Below, piece after piece: positions 11,701 to 24,900 of a stretch of 64,000 nt of DNA (position 1 is its first letter; every line of letters starts with the position of its first letter). A program made the position numbers and the translations under genes. Origin of the DNA: Bettongia penicillata ogilbyi (Eukaryota > Chordata > Mammalia > Diprotodontia > Potoroidae); the NCBI GenBank assembly GCA_023548195.1, contig JAJHZJ010000335.1:6058514-6122513 (forward strand). The letters are read 5' to 3'. The notes under the pieces are model-generated. The model was given only the letters and a program-made list of their open reading frames with translations, was not told the DNA's origin and did no database searches.

Positions 11701-14700
11701 CTGTGCCAATGCAGAGGCTGTTGAGGGCATGCCTAGGTATCTGTCTCCAGAAGATGGATAAAACCAGCTCTCAGACTCAACACATATGGGATGCATGGGG
11801 GTCACTTCAGGTCTTTCCTACTCACCCATGGTCCCAAAGCAAAGCCCCGAGGCTTGGAAGCATCCCTAGTCCCTAGTGAGAGATATTAGAGCAGCATCTT
11901 TGCTAAATGCCTGCCAGGGTTAAGGTGAGGAACCAGGGCACAGCCCAAGCTTTCCTGTGGGCTAGACAATGCCTGGACCATGTGACGTGAGGTGTGTGGG
12001 TCCACTGGGAAGCTAAAAAGACTAGGTCACAAAAATCTCTGAAGGTCTGGGGTCCCACCCCCAAACAGCACACTGCTGGCTGCAGGATGGAAACGATCAG
12101 ACATCTGGTTGACCAAGAAGATGCCCTCTTCTTCCCCCAAACATCAAGGAGTTGGAATTTCTCCCTTGACCCTCCTAAGTCCTTGGGATAGAGATGAAAC
12201 AGAAAATTCAGACTCAGGCAACAGTTTAGGTCAGGGCTAAGAGCCTGATCTTCCTGCCTCATGCCCCTCCACTCATGCCAGACCCCTTTCCCTTTCTTAC
12301 AAGTCTGGAGAAGAGCTGGAGAACAAAGAGTGGGATGGGAAATACATGTCCAGGGGGTCAATGGCCAAGACGACTTCAGTAACCAGAGAAACCAGTAACC
12401 AGGCTGCCCCTCTTCCCCAAGGCATTTGGGACTCATGGACTCTAGGGGGGCTCCAAAGGACAGCCATGTTTGGAGGCCACCCCCTCGGCACCAAGGACTG
12501 AATGGCCTATCTTGCCCATCCCCAAATGCAGCAGATTCTGCGGTGCCAGCCACACCCTGGCACAATTGATGCCCATAGACCCCTCCACGGCCCTCAGACT
12601 CTGGGCGCTTTCAGCCTGGAGTCATGCTGATGAGGCAGGGTAGAATGAAGGCAAGGGACTGGAGAGTGATTTCCAACTAGCTCCAACTCTTCTATCTAAT
12701 AAAGAGGCTAAGCCACAAAGTTGGCAAGACCTGCTCTTTCAAGGTCATGAAGGGATCCTAGCAGATCACAGATCACAGGATTTAGGGCTGAAATGGACCT
12801 TAGAGGTCATCCAGGACCTAGAGGAGGGATGTGCCTTGGCCAAGGTCAAACAAGTATTAACAGTACCAATGGCCAAACTTCCAGGATAATTCAGGAAGCC
12901 TGGTTCTCATCCTCTCACCCCAATGAAGTCTACCTAGTCCAAGGACTCCTCCACAGTCCCAGGGCCCCCTCCCACCTCCCTCACCCATTCCCCATCTCCC
13001 TACCAGCGTTCCCACTGATCTTCCAGCCAGCTGTTATTATCTGGGCTTGACTCCATCTCCATCACCAGAGGCATGGGGAGGCCTCCCCGTCCTGGGGGCT
13101 TCAGGGCCACAGAACAGTGTCCTCATGCCCGGGAGGGAGGGGGGGGTCGAAGAGTAGAGGGCTAGAGGTCGGAGCAGGGACTGGGCCTTCCCCCCCCCTC
13201 CCCTTGCTGCCTGGACTGTCTGCCTGCTCGCTGCTCACTGCAGAAGCTATGGAGAGTTCATTAAAAATAGATGGGCCCAGCGAGAGGAGGCAGCCGCTGT
13301 CTGCCTCGGCCGGCTCCCAGCTCTGGTGATGCCCAGCTGCCTTCCTTGTGAGGAGGCTGCGGATCCCTCCCCCTAGTCCTCTGCATCCTCGTCGTCCTCC
13401 TCCTCCCCCACCACGGGAGTCAAGTTACTTCAATCGATGCTACCGGCTCCACCTGTCCTTCCTATGCCCCTATGGGGGCTGAGGGTCCCTGCACTCCCTT
13501 CCACAGAAGGCAGAAATCTTGCTTCCTCCGGCCTCCCCGCTTCCCCAACCCCAAACCCTCTTTAAAGCACTATTAGGGGCCACCTGGATCAGAGGAGGGC
13601 AGACATGACCCCTCAGCTGAGAGGGTCCCTACCCCCTCCCAGGTCTTGGCTGACGCAGCCCCAAACATGACTTGCCTCCTTCCTTGTCCCCAAACCTTAA
13701 CCAACAGAGCTTTTCTCTATGATGATACAAGGAGAACTTCCACCCCCATCAGCTCCTCTCCTCCCTTAAGAAGCAGCATGAGGTTAGCAGAAAGGGGTCA
13801 GAGGACATGGATCCTGACAACTTGGCTACTTACTACCTGTATAAACTTGAGTCTCTAGGGCCTCAGTTTTCTATTCTGTAAAATAAAGGGGTTTGAACTC
13901 GATCCAATCTTCTTCAACCCTTTCCTTACTCTCAAACTGATAGGGAGGGGACAGGGGTGTCTCAACTTGGGGGAAGAGATAGGGCAACTGAGTTAGCCTC
14001 TGAGTCTCAGATTAATCCATCTAAAAAATGGGAATGAAAATGCTCATAGTACCTACTTTAAAAAGGGATTGTATAGAAAGTACTTTGTAAACCTTAAAAT
14101 GTGATAGAGATGTATGATTATATGCCCTCCACTCCCTAGAACTGTGAACCTGAGTTGACCCTGTAGCACACCTGGAATGAAAGGAAAGACCTCTTGAGAA
14201 GAGCTTTGGGGAATGCAAACCCAGTGGTTAGAACCCTGGGTTTCGAGCATGGGTACCTGGCTTCTGGAGCCTTGGTTTCTTTATCTCTAAAATGAGAGGA
14301 ATGGACTGGCTGATCTATAAGGTCCCTCTAGTTCTAAATCTAATGATTAATCTTCCTGCTAGCCTAGGGTGGGACCCCCTTCCCTCCCCTCCCCCTCCCA
14401 TCCAAGCCACAGCAGGTGGGACAAATGACTCTCTAGGATCCTAGGTTTGTGGGAAAGATGGTGAGCTTGGATTTAGGCACGTTGAGCTTGAGGAGTTGGG
14501 GTAGCCATTTCCACCAGGTCCTCCCCATGTCACCATAAGCTCTCCACCTATGATCTTTTCTTCTCCCTTTGCCTCTGTCCTGTGTATATTTGTATACTCA
14601 TAGTTGTTTACATATTTTCTCTCTCATTAGACTATGAGCTCCTTGAGGGCAGGGCCTGCATTTTTGCCTTTCTTTGTATCTCCTATACTTAGCACAGTGC

Positions 14701-17700
14701 TTGGCACATAGCAAGCCTTTAATACCTTAATGCTCACTAACTGCTGATCAGTCCAGGCACCTAGGGCCAAGAGCAGACAGTTAGCATTCTCAAAAGTATC
14801 AAATGACTCCTTGGTGAATAGGAAAAAGAAGGCAAGGGCCAGCTGAGATGGCCCCAAAGCACTCCAGAAACAGAACGCTACAAGAGGATTTTGCAGCTCT
14901 GATGCTTCCTTGCTCTCAGTGCCTTCCACACTTGCCTCATGTGATAGCTAGTATTTAACTAGTGCTTTTAAGGTTGGCAAATCACTTTAAATATTATTTC
15001 ATTTGATCTTCACAACAAGTTGCTACTATTACCACCATTTTACAGAGGAGGAAACTGAGGCAGACAAAGGTTAAGTGACTTGTCCAGGGTCACTCATCTA
15101 GAAAGGATTTGAACTCAGCTCTTCCTGACTCCAAGTCCAGAGCTCTAACCACTGCTCCACCTAGCTGCCATGTTAGACATGGAGATATATTCTTGGAGAA
15201 CACCAACAGTAGATGCCATCGCAAGTTCAGCAAGTCATATGTGAGTTTGGCTGTAGTTAGAGTTGTGTGAAAATATGGAGTTGGGCAGAGGCTCATGGAT
15301 CCTTCGGTTACAGACTCTGGTGAGAGCAAACACCACGTCCTGAAGCTGCTCTTTCCATACTTGGATAGCTCAGATTGCATGGCTGACATCCAGCCTAAAC
15401 TGGCCTGTTTGCAACTTTGATCCCCTGATGCTGGTTTTGCCCTTGAAGGCCAAGTACAGAAAGTCTCATTTTGACTCAGTCCTTTAGATACTTGACAGCT
15501 CTCATATGCCTTCACAACCAAACCTCTTTTCCAAGAGAACTATCTTCAGTTTTCTCAACAAATTCCCATAAGGTATAGTTGGAATGGCCCTTTTCTGTCC
15601 TAATTACCTTCCTTCTGGATGCTCTCCAGTCTACAGTGACCATATCAGATCATGAGAATACTCCAGAAGAAGTTTAACCAGAACAAAGTACAGAAGGATT
15701 CTCATCCACTTGTCTCGTCCTGGACTAAACCTCTCTTAACAAAGATTAAAATCAAATTAACTTCTTTGCATGTATGGTGGAGTTTGTAGTCCAAACAAAT
15801 CCCAGATCTTTTTAGAGGAACTGTTACCTAGCACCATCTCCCCCATCATTTATTTGTGATGTTGCTTTTTTTTTGCACCCACCCAAGTATAATAATATAT
15901 GTGTGTATTCCTATTACATCTCATCTTATTCAATTTAGCTCAATGTTCTCCCATCATGATTTTTTTTGGATCCTGATTCCATCCTCCAAAGTGTTAGCTG
16001 CTGCTCCCAACTTTGTATCATCTCCAGATTTTATAAGCACAACCTCTACCTCTCTAGTCATTAACAAAAATGTTAGTGACAGTACAGGACTAAGGACAGC
16101 TCCCCAGGGTACTCCATTTGAGACCTTCCGAGTAGGTATTAGACCACTGAAAACTATATTATGGATCTAACAATTCAATGGTTACTAATTCACTTAACTA
16201 CACTGTTGTTTACCCCACACCACTCTATGTCTGCCACGAGAATAACACAGGAGCTGTCCAAGGCATGTCCAAAGCTAAGTAAACTATACAAATAGTACTC
16301 CGCTTTTCTGCCAGTCTAGTAACCCTATCAAAAAGGAAAATTAGATTAGTCTGTTGTTTTTATGTTTATTGGATACTTTCTGCTTTCAATATCACAGTCA
16401 CTTCACAATTAATCCCCTCCCCCAAAGAATCCTCATAACAAAGAGAGTCACAACACAACACCCACATCTGAAAGCATGTGCTACATTGTGAGCAATTGTA
16501 ATTCCTGACCTCTCCCAAGAGAAGGAAAAAGTGATTTGTCATCTAGCCTCTAGAAACAAGACTAGCTGACCATTGCACTGGAACTGAATTGTCTTTTAGC
16601 TTTTTATTCCATTTCAAGTCAACAAGCATTTATTAGACATCTATTCAATGGGTTTCCCCCCAACTTCACCATTTGCACTATTTCTCAAGTTCTAATAATA
16701 TTTAATTACATTCATATGCCGAAAGTTGTTTATCCAGTCCTTATTCAAGAAGTGCCCACCTTTTTTTTTATATTACAAAAAAAAATGCTGTTACGAACAT
16801 TTTAGAGTAGACGGGATGTTTCTGTCATTGATTTCTTTGGGGGTATATACCCAGTAATTGATTGGGTATCACAGGGCATGCACAGTTAAGTCCCTTTTCT
16901 CCCATAGTTCCAAAATGTTTCCAATGAACAGTTTCATAAACTGTATCCACATGCTTATCTTCCCACAGTCCCTCCAACATCTACTTAATTCCATCTCTTA
17001 TTATATTTGTTGATTTGAAGAATTTTAATTCAAATCTGAGCTCTCATCTATATTTCTCTTCTTTTTAGGGACTTGGAACATGTTTTCATATGGCTATTGG
17101 TAGCCTTTTTTTCTATGTAAAATTATTTATTCCCTGTTGTAAAACTTTGGTGATTGCTGTAAATGTCTTACTTTTATTTATATTTTCTTCTATACCTCAC
17201 ACATAGCAAGTGCTTAATACTATTTTAAAAATAAATCAATAGGTCTTTAGACACTTACATTTGACGAGATTTCTGTTTTAATATGCCAATCATAAAAACT
17301 ACAAGCATACTCACAAAAATTCAGACTTCTAAAATTATGAGCTTAAACAAATTCAATATAAAGGCCAAATTCTTAAATGAGTAACTCCAAAGAAGGGATA
17401 TAAAATGGAAGTATTAACAGAAATCAAAATCACCAATTTTCTGTCCTTTACAGTAAGATAGAACTTCTTTTTGTACTGTGTGGTCACACCCTTTAACTAC
17501 TGACCTGTTAAAAAATAGCTTTTAAGTATGACATGTCTTTGACAAAGCCAGTCAAGGCCCTTTGAGTGATCACTGCTCTCATTTTTAGAGATCCACTAGC
17601 CATCCCCTTTATAAATGTATTATAGAAGTTACCCAGGAATCAAAATCAAGCTCTTTGGTCTGTCGTTTGCAAATTCAATTCTTGTGCTTGAAAACTGGTA

Positions 17701-18850
17701 TTTTGTTCTTTTCCAGTCTTAGAGTCCCTCTCCCCTTATCCATGATCTTTGTCTTTGCCACTTCTCATCTGAGCTTGGTGTCTTGAAATCATTAAAGGCA
17801 GCTTAGGGGCTACCTTACCATTTTCTTATTTATCGAGTGTTAACATTCTATTAGTTAGTTTTTTTCAGTTCTTTTCAAATCCATACAACATTCCCTTTGA
17901 CAAAGTACAAAGAAATCAAATACGAATTGAGCACCTGTGCCTGCCTATTATCATTGACCTATCATGGTGCTGGTCCTATGTCATCTTTCATTCTCCACTC
18001 TGCTCCTAAATAGCTCAAATTTCTTCCAGTTTTCCTCAGCATATCTCAACAGCCTCAGCTCCCTCTGAGATTTTGCATCCTGGATACTATTTTTACAAGA
18101 CTATACTATGCTTTTGTAGCTACATTTTATTACCTGTTCTTGCTTTCATCTTTACATGTTTTTTAAAATATGTTTTCTGTGCAATTCTCTCTCTCCCTCT
18201 TCATCCCAATTATTTTTCTTGGTGTTTTCAAAAATTTCACTGTGTATTTTTAAGAAGAGATTTTATTGCTGCCCTTTTTAAAATTTCAGGATCTTATTTG
18301 TCAGAACTTCTCTTCCTTCCTGTCTTGACTTCCAAAGGACGTTTCTCTGAACCCTTTGAAATCTGCTGTCCTCAAATCCAGAGTTCATGTCAGACTCTTC
18401 TTGACTTTCTTCTCCTACATCAAATTCTAAGCTAGACTGGCCAATTCTTCTCATTACTTTCAATGCAATAACTTCTTCTTATGAGAATTAGATCCAGAAT
18501 AGAATTTTCCTCCATCTTTTGAAGGATGAATTTATTAAACGAAGCCCAGTTATTGGATGTACTGTTTTGGACAGAGGAACCTCTCTGTAGATGTCTGCTA
18601 TTTGGAGTCATTCATGGCTACGGTTTCATGCTTCCAAGCTTGTGACCTGATTCCCAAATTCCTCATCTAATTTTCTTTCTATTCTATTTCTTTCTTTCTA
18701 TTTATTTCAGTTCTATGCTTTTCTTTCCATCTCTGTGGGTCCTCTTCCAAATACTTGCCATCATACTTACACCCTCTGGTTCCTAGATGTCCTTATGTAA
18801 GGATATCATTAAACCAACCTCGCCCCCTCCAATATCAAAACACACACATT

Positions 18851-18921
<71 letters not shown>

Positions 18922-21900
18922 TCCCTCTTCTGCTCCTTTTAAATAAGACATATCCTTGCACAAGCATATCACATTTACCTAGGTTATTAGAATGTGAACC
19001 AGCTTTCTATTAAGTCTTGAGTATTAGTCTACCAAATCTCTCTGATAACCTCTGAGTTAAAATTTGTTTCCCTGTACTAGGCTCTCCACTTCAGTTTGCT
19101 TTTTATTCATTCTTTGTACATTTATATACAAATATCTGAGGCCATGGGTTTTATTGCTGGCTCTTTTCTTGGGTTTTGTTTTCTAGGAATATCTAGGTAT
19201 CTTGACTCATTCTGTGGTATCTAGCATGTTGGCTATACATAGGCAATTTTCTCCATTTCCCCTTTCGATTTTGAATGAATGAAGAATAGAAAAGTATTAA
19301 GTATTTGCTAGGTGCCAGCAATTCAAAAGTGAGGAAGTTCCTACTCTCAAGAACCTTACATTCTAATATATGAAGATATATCTACATAGATACCTCTCTC
19401 TCTCTCTCTTTCTCTCTCTCTCTAATGTGTATGTGTATTTAAGAATGGTGGCCAGGGAAGGGAGCTTTGGTCTGGAGAGCCACAGGGGTGGTGAATTTCA
19501 AAGGACAGCTATCTGACATGCCCCTTTCTAGAGGTAACATTATTAATGTGACTACTGTGTCCAGGACAAGAAGGGGAAAGGAGGGTGATACTCTTGGAAA
19601 GATGGCTTGGGTAGATAACCAGATGGAATGATTAGCATCATCTGGTGTAGGACCCACTAGTTAGAATGAACTAGGTAATTTTGCATTTTCTCAATGCAAT
19701 GCTCTCCTAGAGCTTGGGCTCTAGGAAATATGCAAGACTCCAGCAAATGACTCCTTATGAGGTCTTGTTAGGTGAACTCCATTCCTGGACAGGAATCTGC
19801 CATTTCTATATTTTGAACTGTGGTCCAGAAATCCAATGCATTTCTCACTTGCCATCTTCTTAACCAGCTGTTCATTCCTGAATCTGCCTGTCTCTTCTGA
19901 AGTGCTTTGCTTTCTATCGCTGACAACAACAATGAAACATCACCTCCATTCCTAAGGTCTTTAGCTTCTTGTCCGATAACTTTTCAGCAATGTTCTCTGG
20001 ATTCTTTCTGGCGAGATCTCTTCTGTTCTTATGAAATGCCCACAGAGGGTAATGATCATTTGGTTTGACAAGTCTTGGGAGACTCTCTTCTCAACTATGA
20101 AATGACAGGGTGGGACTCAGAGGTGTGCTCAAGTCAGCTTGATTGGCTCTTCAGAGCCGATTGTTAAATTTCTAGTGAGAATATTGCCACCTTCCAAATC
20201 AGCAGCAAATGTTACAAAGTAGCACTTGATTTGCTGTTTTGTTGGTAGTCTAGACTTAATTATTAGAGAAAATGTTAATCATGCAGATTAAATGTTATGA
20301 GGATGTTGAGAGCTGGTGGTTAAACATTTGCAAGACAGCACACTACTGTTGGACAAAGTACCATCTGTAGCCTTTCCAACTCTACATCCTATGTTATACT
20401 TACAGACGGTACCATATCATTGAGTATCAATTTATAATCACCTCCTTTCTCATCTATGAATGAGCTGTTTTCTCATATAAATGAATTTTCTAAACAACTG
20501 AAATTCACTCCTTTCAACGTTAGAATGTCCTGGGCTTTAATATCCAGATATTCTCAGGACCTCTAGGGTAGGTAGGGTTGTTTGTCCCTGCACTGAGGAG
20601 GCCCAGATCATGGGAGAGGAGGGGACTTTTATGTACAGAATCTCAGAGCTAGAAAAGTCCTCAAAAGGTATCTAATCTAACCCTAACCTGATCAAGTATT
20701 TCTTTTGTAATATCCAGCTCCCACTTGAAATCTTCCACTGATGGGGAACTCACTACTTCTTGAGGGAGCCCATAATTTGGGGCAGCTCTTATCATCAGAC
20801 AGTTTCCATGCATTGTCCCTAGATCTGGCCTTAGATCTCTCCAAGTCCTCTTCCTTAGAACAGCTTTCCAGATAACTGGAAGACAGCTATCATGTCCCCC
20901 TGCCCCCTACCCCAGTCTTTTCTTCTTCAGGCTAAAATCATTCCCAGCTCCTTCATGGATTTGGCCTGCTCTTAACGTCATTTACCATCCTTATTGCCTT
21001 CTCTACACTTTTTCAGTTTATCAATTTGTTTTTCAAAGCATGATGCCCATTTTTTTGTAGTTGTTGGGACAAAAACGAGAACAAAGTAGGCACCCATTGC
21101 TTGGGAAAGAGCTAATCAGATCAGGGCGTGAGAACGTTTGTAATGTGAGAAACAAAGAATATGATTTTGGGAAAACACATGGGAAGACAGATCTGAAAGG
21201 ATTCCAAGTGAAGAAAGCAGCCCTAAGGAAGAGTCTATACCATGACCACAATAATGAGATGAAAACCATGCTCAAAGACAGAAGGATACAGACTTGATGC
21301 AGTGACCAAGCTTGGCTTCAGAGGAGAGGGGATGATGGACATTTCCCTTCCTTTAGCAGAAGTGGAGATCTCTAGGTGCTGAATGGTGCATGCACAGTCA
21401 TGAATGCACAGTGTGTGGGTTGGTTTGGTTTCTATTTCCTTTGTTCTAAGGCAGAGTTCAGGGCATGTGTGGATGGTGGGGTCAGGGGAGGGGCGGGGGT
21501 GATATATTGAGAATTGACTTTTTGTCTAGACTTTTGATTTTATTGGAGTCTGAAACTCCTGGGAGAAGAAACTCCCCTTCTGCCCCTGCCATTGAAGGTC
21601 AGTAGCCATTCTGTGATTTATAACTTCAATGCCTGTGGGCATTGAAATATTATTTGATATGCCTAGGGTTACGAAGTCACAGAGAGGACTCAGACCTAGG
21701 TCTTTCTCACTTCAAGATTGATTCTCTTTCTGATATGCCACCCTGTCTCACCGATGGTGGGGACTCTGATTCAGTCACTGTGGCATGAAAAACAAAAGAC
21801 TTTGATTAAGCTTTTTTCATTAAAGAAAAAAGTAGAAAAAATGAAGCAAACAGTGGCATCCAGAATGGAACGTAAACCACGTGTGGTTTGACCAGGGCAG

Positions 21901-24900
21901 AGGACAGACGGGACTACTGTCTCTTCAAATCCAGCCTCAGATATCTTCTATCTGTATGACTCTGGGCAAGTCACTTAATTTCTTTCTGCCTCAGTTTCCT
22001 CATCTGTAAAATGAGGAGCATAATAGTACCCACTTCCCCAGATTGTTGTGAAGAAAAAAATGAGAAGATATATGTGAGCGCCTTTGACCTCTATATGAAT
22101 TCTAGCTACTGTTATTACTACACTCCAAGATACCATGTCTCTTGTCACGTGGGTTAAGATGCATTAGCTCTTTGGGTTTCCATGTTGGTTCTTATGTCTT
22201 TTCAGCCTTTGTCTATCTGCTTCCTCCACTGTTAGCAGTTGCTTCTCCCTGCCCTCAGGGTGCCAGCTTCCCCTCCTCATTCTCTGCTTCTGATTTGCGT
22301 GGTTTGGAAAACCAAATAACCAGCCTCGTCTAAAATAACAGCCAGTAGTGGCAGCGAGATGGTGCAGTGGATAGAGTGGTAGGAAGATCTGAGCTCAGTA
22401 TGGCCCCAGACCCTTACTAGCTGGATGACCTTGGATAAGTCACAACATCTGTTTACCTAAGTGTCTTCCTTTATAAAATAGGGATGATAAGAGAACTTGC
22501 CTCCCAGGGTGGTTGTGAGGATAAAATGAGATCATCATTAGGAAGAGCTTAACACAGCGAAAGGAACATGTATAAATGTTAGCTCTTATTATTATCAGTC
22601 TCTGAATGAGAGCTTGGCCCCATCTAGTATAACAGAAAAAGTCTCAGACCAAGAGTCAGGAGATCTGAGTTCCAATCTTGGCTCCACAGTTACCAGACCT
22701 GTGACCTCAGCTCTACAATGGGAAGGATCATCATAAAGCACTACAGAACTGCTTTCCTCGCAATGGAAATAGACAAGGAAAGGTCCATTATTTCCACTTG
22801 ATATCGTTAGTCATTTTTCAACCATATCTGACTCTTTGGGACCCCATTGGGGTTTTCTTGGCAAAGATAATGGAGTGGTTTGTCATTTCCTTCTCCAGCT
22901 AATTTTACAGATAAGGAAACCGAGGCAAACAGGGTTAAGTAACTTGCCCAGGGTCACGCAGCTAAATTCTCTATTCTCCAACTCTTACAGTCCTCTTCTA
23001 TGGAGGTGTGTCATCTCCATGCCCAGGCAGTGACTCGAGGTCCCGGCTCAGGGCTGACCTTGGAGAAGACCTTCAGTGAGCAATTACTGAATGAATGAAA
23101 GTGTAGGCCATATAGTCCCTCCTATGTCGAGATGGCATGAAAGAGCTCACGGAATCAAGAACTGGGAAAGGGCTCAGAGGTCATCTAGCACAAGCCCATC
23201 ACCTCCACAGGAATTTCCTCTTTAATATCCTCAACAAGTGGTCATCCGGCCTATTCTTGGATACATCAAGTGATGGGGAGCTCACCACCTATTGAGGCAA
23301 TCTATTTCATTTTGGGGCAGATCCAGTTTTCAGGAAGTTTTTTGTTACCTCAAGCCAAATTCTGACTCTTTCTAACTTCTAATCACTGCTCCTGTTTTTC
23401 CTTCTGGGGCCAAGCAGAATTAGTCTAATTCTCTTAAATAGAGCCAGTCTTCCCAATACTCTAAGGCAGCTCTGATGTCCTCCCCTGAGTTTCGTCTTCC
23501 TCAGGCTAGCCATGACCTTTCCTTTTAATGATCCACACATTATCTATAGCCATATGAAAAAAAATGCTCTAAATCGCTATTTATTAGAGAAATTCAAATA
23601 AAAACAACTCTGAGGTACCACCTCACACCTAGCAGATTGGCTAATATGATTAAAAAATGATAAATAGTGGAGAAAATGTAAGAAAAATTGGAACACTAAT
23701 GCATTATTGGTGGAGTTGTGAACTGATCCAACCATTCTGGAGAGCAATTTGGAACTATGCCCAAAGGCATAAAAATGTGCATACCCTTTAACCCATCAAT
23801 ATCACTTCTAGGTCTGTATCCCAAAGAGAGGACAACAAGGGAAAAGGACACATATGTACAAATATATTTATAGCAGCTCTTTTTGTGGTGTCCAAGAACT
23901 AGAAACTGAGCAGATGTCCATCAATTGGGGAGTGGTTGAACAAGCTGTGGCATATGAATGGAATGGAATACTATTGTGAAATGATGACTAGGTGGATTTC
24001 AGAAAAACCTGGACTTACATGAACTGATGCTGAGTGAAGTGAGCAGAACCAGGAGAACATTGTACACAGTAACAGCCACAGTGTGTGATGGCCAGCTCTC
24101 ATAGACTGATCTCTTCTCAGCAATACAGTGATCTAAGACAATTCCAAAAGACAAATGATGGAAAGTGCTATCCACATCTAGAGAAAGAACTATGGAGTCT
24201 ATTTCTTTCTCATAGTCTTCCTCTTTTGTTCTGATTCTTCTTTCACAATATGACTAATGTGGAACTATGTTTAATGTGATTGTACATGTATAGCTATATC
24301 AGATTGCATGCTATCTTGGGGAAGGGGAGGGGAGGGAGAAAAAAATTTGAAACTCAAAATCTTATAAAAGTAAATATTGAAAACTAAAATACAAATTAAA
24401 ATTTAAAATTAAAAAAATAATGATGCACATGTCAGAGTCTCCATCCCACCCACTATCCTAGCTACCTACTCTGGAAGCCTCCAGCTTGTTGTGGTAAGTG
24501 TGATACTTTAAACTGAACCAACCTCCTCAGTTTATAGATGAAGAAACCAAGGTCCACAGAGGTTAGAGAATTTTCCCAAGTCACCTAAGGACTTGTCCCA
24601 AGTTTTAAATAGCAGAGCTAGCTCCTTTGACTCCAAAGATGGTGTTTATTCCGCTGAGAGGTTGCCTTCTATGAGAGTTATTTCTCACAGGAGGGAACCT
24701 AAGTTCCTTAGCTCCCAGAGTTGAAGGCTAGGGAGATAGCACTATAACAGAGAAGGGGAACGAAAGAGGTGGGGAGGCACCCAAGATAAGCTCACACTGT
24801 TAGTGCAACTTCAGCCATGAATAGGAGCCCAGAGGTAGCCCTTGAATGGGGGTGGGTGGTGGGTGGGAGCAAAGAGGTCTGGGGATTCATTGGCATGGGA

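Noticed and set aside
15090..15521. 143-codon minus-strand frame in MAPK8IP1 intron 1
   Set aside because: It starts in unassigned intron sequence and runs into a SINE; no splice sites and no family resemblance.
22345..22420. tRNA-like A/B boxes at SINE heads
   Set aside because: These are tRNA-derived SINE heads, not tRNA genes; no intact cloverleaf follows.
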